DNA of 64,000 nucleotides from Aculops lycopersici (lineage: Eukaryota > Arthropoda > Arachnida > Trombidiformes > Eriophyidae). The stretch is from assembly GCA_015350385.1 (NCBI GenBank), contig WNKI01000004.1, forward strand, positions 1,300,078 through 1,364,077, in the 5' to 3' direction. The notes beneath the pieces are model-generated. The model made no database searches. It was given only the letters and a program-made list of their open reading frames with translations, and had not been told where the DNA came from. The translations under genes and the position numbers were made by a program. Below are positions 23,044-35,700 of the stretch, one piece after another. Each line of letters opens with the position of its first letter. Position 1 is the stretch's first letter.

Positions 23044-24620
23044 CTTTGCAGCGCAACTAATGTAATTCAACAATCACACGATAGTTTGTTTAGATTGCTA
23101 CAGTAAACTTGACGTTGGTTTGCAATTTCTCACACTTTCACCATCTCAACTAAAAGAGAACTAAAATAAACGCTGCAAACTGGCCGAAAAGTTTTCATGA
23201 GTCAATGTCAATCGAAGTCTACCAACAGAAAGCGGTTTGAAAGTTGGCGTACAGTATAGTAGAGAAAGCAGCGACAACCTGTTGACCGAGCAATTATTAT
23301 TGTGCAAAGCGGGCAGCTGGCTAGCTGAAGTTAACTGACAATGTTTACCTTTTGACCAATTGAAACATAAATACTCCTTATCCCTTGCTTTTGCGCAAAC
23401 TCTCACTTGTCCCAAAGGCAAGTCTCAAGAATGCTGCCGTCGCCGTTGCCAGTTCCGTTTGAATGTATTGTCTTGATGCTTAGTTTTGTATGTGTTGTTA
23501 TGATTATTTTTGTTGCTGGTTGTCTGTCCAACTATCTGTCTCTCTATTTATCTATCTATTGGTCGATTTGTGCACAAACTCCGCTTCAAATCTGGCCGCT
23601 TGATTTTGGACTTGAACTAGTGAAGGTAGTCAAACAGAACTAAGACATAGTAGCTCTTTGCCTTCGCCCTTTTATTTCCTCTTCGTCTTCGTTGTCGTTG
23701 TCGTCGTCGCTCTACGGCTTCAGTCGGACGAGTTTATCATTGCCTTCTTCTAAGACTTCTGCCTACCGCTACCACAGCTCCAATCTCTCAAAGCACATAG
23801 CCTGACCAGAACCAATTTGCTTAAACTTAAACCTCACAATTGTCTTGTTTTGTTATCACTCCGTATGTGTGTATGCTTATGATTCCTTCGTTCAATTGAT
23901 TTCAACGACAAGAGAATAACCATCTTGAGCCATCCACTTGAGGAAATCTCGATTAGTCATTCAAGTGTCTAGCTGTCTGTTATCACGAAGACATGGATTA
24001 GGAGACTAGCGACAATGGCGACGTCGACCGCAAGGCAAAAGGTGGGGATACCCATGAGTCTTGGTAGTGATTGTCTGGCCACGCTAGCGCTGTGGCGCGT
24101 GCAAAGCAACAGGCCACAGCCGCTGAGGGATATCCTCAGGTGGTTGCCTCAGTGACTTGTCTGTGACTGCACTTTGCTCAACTAGCGTGAGAATCTCTTC
24201 AAATCGAAACCTACCAACAAACGACAACTACCTGTTGGGGCTCTGAAATACGCGCACTTGTTGTAGTTGGTGATTTCTGTGAGAGGCTCAACTTACCAAT
24301 GGTTGGCTGATTTAATACAAGCACAGCTGGCGGGCGTAAAGTTAGCCTGTCGTTGCTGAAAGCCGTCAAGTGGTCGCTTGGTTTTTCAGAAGGTGAACAG
24401 ATAGAGATAGAGGGAGAGAGTTGCCTATTTTTGTAGCCAGCTACATAAGCGATTGCAAATCATGCAAAGAGTTAGAGAGGGAGAATGAGAACTCCAAATG
24501 AAATGAACGTGAGATAATTCAAAGACGTGACGCTAGCTAGTTTTAGACGAGTTTTTGATGAATCACTGTCGTTGTAATAGCTGACTAGTTGGTGGGCAAC
24601 AGATGAGAAGAAGAACAAGT

Positions 24621-24652
24621 GAGGAGGAGGAGGAGGAGGAGAAGAAGGAGGT
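24621..24652. repeat. (GGA)n-rich purine tract
   Basis: Repeated GGA/GAA units in intergenic DNA, directly before a CAACAGGTAG site. Confidence 0.8.
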
Positions 24653-25353
24653 GGTAGTCAACAGGTAGCTGCCGCTGATCACGAGATGGGACCATAGACG
24701 GCAGTGGCAATAGCCACAGTGACAACAACCATCACCAACAGCAATACTAACATTAAAGGGTCAAATTTTTTGCAGACGAATATAAAGTAGGCAGTTTATT
24801 GTTTTTTTCTGTGCGAAAGCAACATTGCGGAATAGTTTGTCTCTTTGCTTACTCCACAACAGCAACTTTTGCGTTTTGAGGCCCACGAGTTTGAAGTGGC
24901 GAAATGATTTGTTGCTGGTCTGAGAGAGAAACCAAATTTTAGCCACTGAACATCTTGTAGTGGGTTTACAGTTATCTTGGTGGCGTAACATGTTGCGACA
25001 TTCGAAGGTTTTAGTTTAACGGACAAACTAAAGAGGTCGCTCCAATCATATCATTGCAAAAACACGACAAGCCCTTGGCAAGCTAGATACACTGCACATC
25101 GTAAGAGTGTACAGTGTAGTGGTGGAGCTGTTAGTGGGGCCAAGCACACAAACGCGCATATACAAATAAACACTCGCGTACGCAATAAGTGGCCGTGAAA
25201 ACGAAGAGAACGACGGCGACGACAACCAATTTGCACCACATGCTTCGGCACCAAAAGGGCGAGCCGAGTTGTTGACCTCCTAATGTGCCACTGTGGCACA
25301 CCGTTGCAGAATTCTATTTCTGGCTCCAACCTCGAGACCATAAGGTGGGTTCT

Positions 25354-25378
25354 TATGATGATGATGATGATGATGATA
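25354..25378. repeat. (GAT)n trinucleotide repeat
   Basis: About eight GAT units in intergenic DNA. A TTG/GTC tract of similar size follows at 25629-25655. Confidence 0.85.
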
Positions 25379-26940
25379 ATTCTTTCCACACATTCAACTC
25401 CAACCAAACGAAGCCAACGCGGGGAGCACACGAACGGATGCCGATGCGGCGACCACTAGATAGACGGGACCACCGAGGAGCCAGCTAGATAGCTAGCTAG
25501 AAACTCAACGCCAATGCCAACTTACTGCCGAAGCGGCGCCGATTACACTGCTCACAACACCAGAAACTTCGACGAGCTTGACAACCGAATTCCTGCATGC
25601 AAACAAGTGTCAGGCTGCATCGTCGTCTTTATCGTTGTTGTTGTTGTTGTTGTCGTCGTGTGAAACCCCACGACACGCTACGTAGCTATATAGTCGTCGC
25701 GAGCTTGGCAAGTGATGTTCATGGTTGTGTAACATTGTAGTCACCTGATGATTGGTCTTGACAGAGGTGATACTAGACTCCATCTGTGAGTGAGCGTCGA
25801 ATATTGGAAAGGTTTGAGCGCAAATGGTAGCAAATATATCATCAGCAGAAGCACTAGCAGCAAAGGTAACAAGCACGATACGAGCGCCTAGTTGCTTTGA
25901 ACTATTGCACAATCGTCAACAAGTGGCCGCGATCGGGTGAGCCGCAGCAATCATTACATCAGGCCATATTATCACAATCTCGCAATCGTTTCTTCCATTG
26001 TATTTATAATACAGAATTGTGACATTTTTGGCTAGTGCAACAAATGCGACTAGCTCGGTATGATTCACTGGATCTCGTCTGATTTTTAGTGGCAGCAAGC
26101 AAAGTCGTTGGCCAAAGCCAGCGACGAGCTTGAGATCACGATACCGTGGAGAAATTTCGCGTAATTTTTGATTCCAAGTGCCCTCTTGCAAAATCTCTCG
26201 CAAACCATTGTTGTCGATTATCTAACCAACAACTGCGCTCCCCTTGAGGCGACAGGAACCACTTGTTGTTGCTGTTGTCATACCGATGTTTATGCAACCA
26301 GTTGCTGGTGGGTGAACGATAGTCAACAATCCAGTGCAAATCAGAATCAACATATAATGCATATTGTATGCTGATTCTGATAGCGAGTGCTACTTTGGCT
26401 GTAAACAATCATCTCATCGTGTTATTAACCCTCACTCGTTTTCCTTTTGGTTATTGGAGTCGACTCGACTAACCAAAATTGAATCGACTCTTTTTTCTCT
26501 GATAACTCGCTCTAATCTTTCATGATTATGATTAGTATGATTAGTATTAAAGAGCCATCTGATTGACGAGCTTAATGAAAGTGTCTTGCCAGTGCACAAA
26601 CACGAGCGGCATTCTAGCGCTGTCAACACCAAAGTCGAGTATCGCTCGAGTTTTTTTTTCTACTGCTGCTGTTGTTACTCCATTCCAACTTGCATATCGG
26701 CAATGTTGCTCAAAGTTGCAACCAGAAACTGAGCAAGTTGGACAAGAAGATGAATGAGAAAAAATTACACAAGTCAATCAGATTGTCGCCAGCTTTTCCA
26801 TTCGCTGGATTGACAAGTAGAGACAGCCAAACGATCGGTGGGCGCCAGACTTTGTAGACATCTGCCGTCGGTAAGTAACCAAGTCCAATGATGGAACTAG
26901 CCGACCCACCGACCGACTAGCTTGCTACTAATCGCTTGAC

Positions 26941-27216
26941 ATGTCGCTCTCGCTTACAATGGCCCCACTGACAGAAGCGAGTCTCCTCCTGCGCCTCGTC
27001 GCCGTTGCAGTCGTCGCTTATGTCAAGCTAGCTAGCTGCTCAGAGGGACGGAGGCTCCAGTTGCCTCATAGCTTTTCAGTTGAAAGGCTGAAGACTGCGT
27101 TCTATGGAAATGCAATCACTAGTGAGGATTACGTAATGGTAGAAATCTCATGTTGGTGGCAACGCGACGCTACTATGCGCAAGTCCAATTTTCATTACAA
27201 GTTTTATTTGAGTTAA
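26941..27216 (+). CDS. Doubtful small open frame with signal-peptide-like N-terminus
   Basis: A 91-codon ATG frame has a hydrophobic stretch (LLLRLVAVAVVAYVKLA) followed by a plausible cleavage region (SCSEG). That is what a secreted small protein or a first exon would look like. No domain is recognised and the C-terminal half looks random. It may be noncoding; a GTAAGT donor 70 bp upstream could belong to a leader exon of the same transcript. Treat as a weak candidate. Confidence 0.15.
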   Translation: MSLSLTMAPLTEASLLLRLVAVAVVAYVKLASCSEGRRLQLPHSFSVERLKTAFYGNAITSEDYVMVEISCWWQRDATMRKSNFHYKFYLS

Positions 27217-29500
27217 GTAGATGGAGAGGAATTCATAGGAACTTTCCCCTTCCCCTTTTCTTTCTCTTGAGCAGGATGCTCATCGTCGTTGTTGCCGCCA
27301 ACTCCGTCTCTGTCGTCGTCAACTTGAACTCAATTTTCTAACCTTCCCCCAGTTTGTCCAGCGGAATCTCGCCAGCGTCTGCCTTGATCGCAATGTTCTC
27401 GCCAATCGAGAGTGGAAAGTCTAGACGCCACGCGAAACGATGAGATGCGATCCAATGAGGCACTTTGCTTTGGCCTCGACTTTAGAAAATCGAAACCTAG
27501 CCGCTAGGCCCATTCCCTGCCACTGTCTCCGCCATGTAGGAACTCCACTGAATGCTGCTCTTTGGGCCGGAACTCTGAGGCCTAGCAAAAGTTTGTTTAG
27601 TTGACGACTGGATGTAACGGACAAACCCTCAAAGATACGAGGAAAGGGAAGGAAAACTAGATTGCTACGGGAGAATGAGAAAGAGAGTCGAGCAAAATGT
27701 CAGCGTCCAATTTCCTAATGAAGTTACCGCATTACGTCAGGATGTCAAGGGTACGCTAAATAGCGCGACTTTACTCTAGAATTGTATCCAACGACTTTTT
27801 TCATCTCTATCCATCTCTTAGTGAAACGCCGCCATTCAGTTAGTCATCCTATCACTCTCTAGAAAATGCGATGAAAGTCGCCCAATCGTCAAGCTAGCTT
27901 ACCATAAGCTCACCGTTCGGGTTGGTCTCGCTCACGCCTCCCACGCTTTCAGTTTGACGTCCCGCTGGGTGGTCTTGGTCTCTCGTTGGATCCTTCAGAT
28001 AGCTGGCCAGTGCGCATGAGATTGTTGTTGTTGTTGTTGTTATTGTTGATGTTGATGATGTTTTGGTTTGCGTTCGTTTCTTGCTTTTGTTAAGTCCTGT
28101 TCATTGGCAAGCCAGTCGGCCGGCGATTGCGTCATCGCTAAGTGTCTAGAAAACACTGTGAGCTGGCCGCTGCACAGGTTCGTAGCACTGTCCAATGTGT
28201 TTCAGGCGACGACAACGACATCAACAACAACAACAAACTAGAACCTCAGCCTTTTCTCTATGCTAAAAGAAACGGTGAGTTACCGAAAATTGCCATTGGA
28301 AATGAGTAAAGCGGTAAGCCACTGCCTCTGATCTTCGGATGCCATGCAACCTGAAAGTAGCAGGTGGCAGCAAGACGAGTGCAATAAAACGAGCGAACTA
28401 ATCTGCAGTTCAATTCAGCCGTAATCGCGTCGCAAACACACACAAAACACAATACAAATGAAACAAGAGACAAGCAGGACAATGGTGCAGTTTGGGATTG
28501 CGGGAATTAGTGCGCCAGTGGCCATTGGCCTTTGAGGCTCTTTTGTGCATTGACGTTTTCGGCGCGCACATTCCTATCTGGTCCCGCTGTGTGGTGGGCG
28601 TTTGTTTCCCGGTGAAAAAGGCGCGCGATTTCGGTGCCTGAGTTTTCAGTGTTGAATCCGAGACACGCCCTAACCGTTGAGCCTGGCCGCCTTCAACAGA
28701 TCCCGCGGCCGCCGCCCGAACCCGGTGTGTGCGCTGGATGCAGAGTCGGCAGCTGCTGCTGGGACATTGGTAAATGCCGCCGCCTTACAGTTCGAGTGCA
28801 CATTGCGGCAGCAGCGGCGGACCACAAGCACGCCGAAATATTGTCTGTTTGAATGTGACGCAGAGAGCGAGAGAGAGACTTCTGCTCAATGGTGAATGCG
28901 CTTCCATCAGGCCGAGTTGGTTTTTACAACGCACACACAAACTCAGAGAGACTTCAATGCTAACACACGCATTAGCGGCGATGGCGACGACGACGACGAC
29001 GATCCAACCAGCAAGCTAGTCACTGCACTCATTGCACTCACTCGCTCGCTCTACGGCAACTCCTTGTAGAAAAGCGCTGCGTTCGCGAGCACTCAATATT
29101 ATTTAGTCGAGACGAATGCTACCAAGATTACGACGAGAAGACTACCGATACTTACAAACACTCTTCCATATCATCTCGAGCAATCTTACCCTTTAAATTA
29201 AATCTCATCTCCTACTCTCATAACCATCAACTGAAGACTCTTTGGCCGTCGCTTCAAACCACCAGCTAGTAATAACAATACTAGCGGGTTGCGATCAAGA
29301 GTTGGATCAAGAGGTTTAAAGAGGAAGAAGACGATAACAACGGCGAGAGATACAAAACCAAGACCAGCAACAATAATCAACACAATATTATTACACAAAA
29401 ACAATAACATCAACAACTAAATAAAATCTAACCAGCCAACTAAAATATCATCATCATTGATCTTTTAACTGACTCTGGTTGAAGTGTGTGAGATTCAGAG

Positions 29501-30193
29501 CAGAGTATTTGCAAAAGATTTGCCTTTTCTTGGCGCACCAAACTTGAAGAATCCGTGTAAATGTATTTCAATCAAGTTAACCAATTACATCATCACAATT
29601 ATTATCATCACTATCCTCCCACATCAAATATAAACAACAATAATACTTATACTAATAACAATAGCAACATCAACCATAAGAGTAATAATAGATTTGTTGC
29701 CTCTACAGTGATTAGTATGTTTCAACTAATTAGTAGGGTTACCTGACAAAACGCCATCCTATAGACACTAATTCAAATAACATTATATACAAATATCTAA
29801 AAAAATTTATATATATATATATATATTCATATTACATAAGCTAACTATTCAATCATAAAGATCATAAGAATTCAGCGAGAAAAAGGGTAGCTGTAAACAA
29901 TATTAATCTATCACCAAGAGCATTACACAGCCAGCATATTATTACTGATACCTGATAGGCGCAACACCAACTCATTGATCTATTCACCGAGCTAAAGTGT
30001 TGGAGTCTCAAATACTAACTCATCATCATCATCTTGCTAGTAGTTATATGCACACAGTTATATCATAATTGGTTGCAGTCAGAATAATCAAACAAGCAGA
30101 CTAGCGCCTAGCGAGTGAGTGGGTGAACAAGCTTGCAAAATAGCAACAGCAACAACAAACAAGAAAACTCTATTCAACAAGAAGCCAGCCAAA
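29501..30193 (+). other. A/T- and CAT-rich probable 5' leader of S6K
   Basis: Base composition shifts to A/T- and AAC/CAT-rich sequence like that of the S6K N-terminal coding region. It holds a TA tract (29808-29827) and a short ATG frame at 29561-29746 (His/Asn-rich, 61 codons) that would act as an upstream open frame if transcribed. Leader status is inferred from position and composition. Confidence 0.4.
29808..29827. repeat. (TA)n microsatellite
   Basis: Ten TA units about 370 bp before the S6K start codon. Confidence 0.85.
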
Positions 30194-31915
30194 ATGGGCG
30201 ACCTGTTTGATTTAGAATTGCAGGATGTTAATCATCCTACAATGGGTGGAAATTCTAATTCTAATAACAATATCAATATTAACAATCACAATAGTATCAC
30301 AAGCCACAATCATCACCACAACAATAATTCAAGTAACAAATCAATTAATTCACAAGCAAACCACCATTACAACCACCAAGTACCTATCGATGGCCTTATA
30401 GCTGGACCAGCAGTAACTGGTAGCAGTGGTGGCAGTGGACCAGCTGGGACCTTAACCCCATCAACCACTTCAGTTCAAATAAGCAGCTCGAACAGCCAGA
30501 GATCTAGAAGTAATCCGTCGGAGGATGAGGATGATGATGATATTATTTTGGACCAAACAAATTTGTGCATCGATGACATTGTCGATGGCCACCCACTAGT
30601 TGGCCAGTCGATAATCTACGATGCCGATCCTAGTAATCCTCTCTCGGTGGATTTAGTCATTGGCCGAACTGCTGGTGGCCCATTAAGTGATGATGCAATT
30701 ATGTTTGAACAGGTGCACATTTGTGAGGCAACAGTTAATCCAGCACATAGCTCCAAGACGGGAACTCAAGATTTCGAGCTGCTGCGAGTACTAGGCAAAG
30801 GCGGCTATGGAAAGGTGTTTCAGGTTAAGAAGGGCACTGGCGCTGATCAGGGCAAGATATTTGCAATGAAGGTCCTAAGGAAGGCCAAGATTGTTATTAA
30901 CCAAAAGGATACTGCTCACACAAAGGCCGAGAGGAATATCCTAGAGTCTATCAAACATCCATTTATTGTAGACTTAATCTATGCCTTCCAAACGGGCGGA
31001 AAATTATATTTAATCCTTGAATATTTACCCGGCGGAGAGCTATTTATGCACCTCGAACGCGAGGGCATCTTCTCCGAGGAAACTGCCTGCTTTTATCTAG
31101 CCGAAATAACACTAGCCCTAGAGCATTTGCATAGCTGTGGTATCATATACAGAGATTTAAAACCTGAAAATATTCTTTTGGATAAGGATGGTCATGTTAA
31201 GTTGACAGATTTTGGATTATGCAAGGAAGCACTAGAGGATGGCGAAACAACACACACATTCTGCGGCACTGTTGAGTATATGGCACCCGAGGTTTTGCTC
31301 CGATCTGGTCATGCTAAATCAGTTGACTGGTGGAGCTTAGGTGCTCTTATGTTCGATATGCTAACTGGTGGACCGCCATTTACTGCAAGTACTAGGAAGA
31401 AAACAATCGACAAAATCTTGCATTGTAAATTGGTTCTACCCAACTATCTAACTCCTGAATCTAGAGATCTCATCAAAAAATTGTTACGCCGCCAGGCTGC
31501 TCAACGACTTGGTTCCGATGCTGATGATGGTTTGTCGATTCGTCGACATAATTTCTTTAAGAAATGCGATTGGAACGATCTGATTGGCAAGCGAGTCAAG
31601 CCACCATTTAAGCCAGTGCTTAAGAGCGACGATGATGTTAGCCAATTTGATACTGAATTTACTCGAATGACACCTGTCGATAGTCCAGATGAGACAATCT
31701 TAAGTGATAGTGCCAATCAAGTGTTCAATGGTTTCACCTACGTGGCTCCAAGTATTTTGAACGAAGTTATACAAACTCAAACTGGTGGCACCGGCCAAGG
31801 AGTGACCCAGTGCTCAAAGTGTAATCCAACTAATAAGTACAATACAACAAATCTTTCAACTTCGAAAGTGAGATGTCGATCGCCTAGGAAGCAACAATAC
31901 AATGGATTTTTCTGA
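30194..31915 (+). CDS. S6k: Ribosomal protein S6 kinase (p70 S6K), AGC family
   Basis: The TORC1 effector that phosphorylates ribosomal protein S6 and drives translation and growth. Start at ATG 30194 puts the TOS motif FDLEL (raptor-binding) at residues 5-9, exactly as in other S6Ks; the frame further upstream has no ATG. Order: an Asn/His/Ser-rich N-extension, an acidic SEDEDDDD segment, the kinase domain from about residue 193 (GKGGYGKVF glycine loop, FAMKVL lysine, YRDLKPEN catalytic loop, DFG, activation loop THTFCGTVEYMAPE), the turn motif TPVDSPDET, and the hydrophobic motif FNGFTYVAPS near residue 510. The tail after this motif is only about 60 residues, versus about 110-130 in vertebrate p70, so the autoinhibitory tail is reduced to a basic RCRSPRKQ remnant. 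573 residues, no intron. Converges on MON2. Confidence 0.97.
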   Translation: MGDLFDLELQDVNHPTMGGNSNSNNNININNHNSITSHNHHHNNNSSNKSINSQANHHYNHQVPIDGLIAGPAVTGSSGGSGPAGTLTPSTTSVQISSSNSQRSRSNPSEDEDDDDIILDQTNLCIDDIVDGHPLVGQSIIYDADPSNPLSVDLVIGRTAGGPLSDDAIMFEQVHICEATVNPAHSSKTGTQDFELLRVLGKGGYGKVFQVKKGTGADQGKIFAMKVLRKAKIVINQKDTAHTKAERNILESIKHPFIVDLIYAFQTGGKLYLILEYLPGGELFMHLEREGIFSEETACFYLAEITLALEHLHSCGIIYRDLKPENILLDKDGHVKLTDFGLCKEALEDGETTHTFCGTVEYMAPEVLLRSGHAKSVDWWSLGALMFDMLTGGPPFTASTRKKTIDKILHCKLVLPNYLTPESRDLIKKLLRRQAAQRLGSDADDGLSIRRHNFFKKCDWNDLIGKRVKPPFKPVLKSDDDVSQFDTEFTRMTPVDSPDETILSDSANQVFNGFTYVAPSILNEVIQTQTGGTGQGVTQCSKCNPTNKYNTTNLSTSKVRCRSPRKQQYNGFF

Positions 31916-32703
31916 TAGCATACTATTTACTATTTTATAATAGGAAACAAAATATTATATATTTATGCCATTGTGTTTATTTTGTGTCATCAACATCACC
32001 ACTACCACAACAGCCACCACCTTATCTACCAATCAAACAACCAAACATCAACCATTAGCTCTGATCCGGGATATACATACGACTTACAGCAAGCGCAACT
32101 ACCATCAATATCAAGAGACTCCCAAGATTTAGTACAAACACAAAATCACAATTTGTTATCATTGAAATTTAAAAATTGATGAATGAAGAAGGAAAAAGAA
32201 ATGAAGTGGGGTAGACGAAGATGGAAATGAATAGGAAGAGATGAAAAATAATAGGGAAATATTTATTCGAAATGGAAGCCTAAAACGATGATCATCTTAT
32301 CACTATTAGGAGGAACGTATTACTATTATTCTAATTTGGAAATTTCTTATCTCTATCTAAATAATTAAAAATTATACGATTAAGTGTGTCGCAATTTTGG
32401 ATTGTCCTATGCTCAACTGTATAGTTTTTTGTATCCCTTGACATATATGAATACATTAATATCGTAGGTTTACCAATATCCAGCTCTAGATAACTCATTA
32501 TAAAGAGCGATGTTTGTAATTGAATTTAGAGTGCACCTATGCACCGGATATCCTGTTGAATACAAATATACTCACTTACGCACGATAGAGGGAAAGAAAT
32601 GGGCCTAAAGATATACTTCATTTTGATTGGTTGTGCTATGCAACTATTTTATTCATAACTATCAGTTGATTTATCGCGCTCATAAGGTAGAGGGCTTCTT
32701 TGA
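31916..32703. other. Convergent 3' UTR interval between S6K and MON2
   Basis: A/T-rich and without coding signal; a short His-rich frame (31973-32179) continues the composition of the S6K 3' end and is probably untranslated. The MON2 polyadenylation signal lies at the right end. Confidence 0.6.
32648..32653 (-). terminator. Candidate polyadenylation signal of MON2
   Basis: TTTATT on the plus strand reads AATAAA on the minus strand, 51 bases after the MON2 stop codon. Confidence 0.5.
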
Positions 32704-35700
32704 TTAAACATCCTCAATTCTAGCTGAGGTTAAAGGCTGCTCTCCAAATTCTTGGGTTTGCAGGGGTATCAATTGCTGTGGTAACTGGGATGATTTTGCG
32801 GGTGGTTGTGGTAAGGGTGTTGAAGGTGGCGATGATATTGGCGAGGGTGGTTTTAGCAACGATCCATATTCCAGCAAGACTTCATTAAGCGCGTCCCTTT
32901 TCACCTGGTCGGCTGGAGAATTTCTTGTAGCGAAGTCAATCAGGTGGGGATATAACGACAAAACTTGCTCCCAAATCCTAGCTCCAACCACAGAAGTGGG
33001 AACCTTCTTTAGAGATCTTAGAAGAGTTGTCATAGCCCTAAGCACAAAGACTATCTCAGACATTCGGTGTCTTGGTAATGGACACTTACCAGCTAAGCGC
33101 TCGTCATGATTATACTTGATGATGACATCGGAGAATCTATTTAGTAGACAGTCAACGGCCAACTTATTGACAATATCAGCATCATTGTTGTTGTTGGCCT
33201 CATCATCTAGCTTTTGGTTTGCACTATCGGTTGAGTTGAAGTTGGAAAATTGCAACAATGCCTCGAAGCAGCACCTGGCAAAGTCCTCGCGAAGCTCAGA
33301 GCTCATTGACTCGTCGCAGAGGGGTAATAGATTGATGATAGGAACCACCCAAATGGACAACCATAAATTTACATCCATTCTCTGGCGAGTCCTTGCGTCA
33401 ACTTGAGATTCGTTTTGAACTGAACTTGTCTTGCCATTCTTCTTGCTCGGCGGATTCTTGGATCCCTCAATTGCTAGTAAGTCTTGGAAGCACTTCAATG
33501 CGGCCAGTGAAACTTCGAACACCTTACTCAGGGCTGCTGTCTTGAGGAACTCCAGCAGAACATTCCAAGCTTTGTTGAAATTTTGTATCTGAGACAACTT
33601 TTCTCTCTTAAGGGTGAAAACTTTCGTCACACCTGTTAAAGCTAAAACCTGGGTTTCAGACCATTGCTTTTGTGCAGTGTTTCGCGAATGATGCATCACA
33701 ATGGAATCGCAACCTGAATTTAGTGAATCATCGTCGCCTAGTCCACCAAGTGAGTCGCTGAAAAGAGAAGCTGAGGTAGGTGTTTGGACCTTCATATCAA
33801 GTGCAACACATGACCTGGTTCTAACTTGATGCAGAAGAGGGAATAAAATTTGCCAAGGTATTGCTTGCCAAGTGTTGAATTGCCAAATGTCGCCATGTGT
33901 AGTGATTAGTGCAAATAAAGTTTGACAGGCACTCTTTCGAATGGCCGGCCGAGGATCGATACAAATTTCGCTTAGTTTTGAAAACAGAGCCATCCAGATC
34001 GAATCATAGTTGCTGAGTTCAGATTGTCTAACAAACTCATAGATAAATGCTAAGTTTGGAGCATCATCCTCGTGGCTAAAGGTTAGAGTTTCATTCTCAA
34101 TCTTATCCTTATTTTGGTGTAAATAATCTGCAACACTCCATAGTAATCCAATGGCAGTTAATGAGACGTTTGAGTCAAGTAGTTGGGAGGTAAACTTGAC
34201 TATTGCAGCAATAATTAGTACCACACATTCACAATCAATTTGTGTCATATAATCACTGACAATTCCTTGTAAACATTGAAAAGCGATCCTATTGAGGTTT
34301 TCAGTTTGCCATTCGTCAACTGTCCCAATGATATCTATAAGTTGTGGCCAACCACCTAGCGCCGACTCACTTGTTGCACTTTGTATAACTTGTAACACAA
34401 CATCCAGTTGTTTTTGTCGAATATCGGGATGTTGTATTTGTGATAAACTTTGCAATGGTTTCAGCAATTTTCTTGCATTCATTTGAAACTCTTTCGAGTC
34501 GAAATTGATTTTCTCGCTACCAACCGACCCATTTCTATCGCCTTCCGCTGTCTGATCTTGTTGTTGTTGTTGACTATTGATCTTATTCATATTACTATTT
34601 CGATCCTCTTGTATTGAATTGCATGCTTGTTTTATCAAGTGAGTTAATGCACACGCTCCCCAATCCCTTATTTCAAGATTTTGATTCCTACTTATCTCGA
34701 TAAAATGTTCAGTTAGTAGATCCCAAATACATCCTATACGATTCAAATTGACCAAACCAAGTTCAAGAAGTTTTGCAATAACATAGGGTGAAATGCTTAG
34801 TTGACATAACTCGGCCACAACTGTCCTTAGGTGCTTCCTCTTCAGTAGATGAGAGTTTTCAAATAATTTTGAGATCATTGTTGTAACAACTGGAATATCA
34901 GTTGATGAGACAGTTGATATAGTTGTGCCAGCAGTTCCTGTATCAGCTGAACTTAAGCGTGTTAATTTCAATGGACCAGATACTTGTTTAAGATTGGAGT
35001 CATTCTCTAATAATTTTGTGAAAATCGCAGTAAATATATCACCACTTGTCAATAGCTCAGTATAGAATTTTTGGATGAGCATGGATAAAATGCGTAAAAC
35101 TCGCATGGATGTTGCACTAATGGACCTATTATTTTCCATTGACGATTTGATGTCTGATACAACGGAAATAAACTCTTCATCTAGGATGCCTCCTTTGGTG
35201 AGTCTTGAATCGTTGGCTGCGGTGGCCGATGGTGTTGTTGTGGAAGTCTTGCCAAAAGTTGGATGGGTAGTTGATTCATTTGGTATTGCATGGGTTGCGG
35301 AGCTAGATTGATTGACAGCCTTACTGATACTTTGGTCATACTCGTTCGCTGTATTGTAGTTGATATCAGGCGAAAACATTTCCAAAATCATGTAACAAAC
35401 TCTCTCCTTGATGAGAAACCTAAACTCTTCGTGCCGAGTGAGTACATCCGAGAAGGAGACAAATACCAACTCAAGTAGCTCGAGTACAAATGTTTTACTA
35501 AGATCCGTTAGTCCAACTAACCAGAGGGTTTGCTCATCATTCAATATCAAAATGAGATCCCTCAATAGAAGGAATGCATCGGCGGCGGCCGGCCTCAAGG
35601 ATCTCGGCGCATATTGCATCCTAAGGGCATTGGCCAAATTGACCAAGTGGCCACTGATAAAACTCTTGAGTTCTTCATAATCAACTTGAACATTCGTCTC

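Larger units (their letters stand above)
23275..26268. promoter_or_regulatory. CAACARGT site group upstream of the NRF-6-like gene
   Basis: Sites are CAACCTGTTG at 23275, CTACCTGTTG at 24228, CAACAGGTAG at 24659, CAACAAGTGG at 25917 and CCACTTGTTG at 26259. The NRF-6-like coding region adds two more (22215-22224 and 22569-22578). A regulatory role is inferred. Confidence 0.4.
23074..29500. other. Large intergenic region, no supportable gene
   Basis: About 6.4 kb between the NRF-6-like start and the S6K leader. Open frames are short and low-complexity. It contains CAACARGT sites at 23275, 24228, 24659, 25917 and 26259, a GGA tract (24621-24652), GAT and TTG tracts (25354-25378, 25629-25651) and a strong plus-strand GTAAGT donor at 26871 that matches no known exon. 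A 91-codon frame at 26941-27216 begins with a signal-peptide-like stretch and is listed separately. From 26.3 to 30 kb the CAACARGT motif is essentially absent. Confidence 0.6.
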
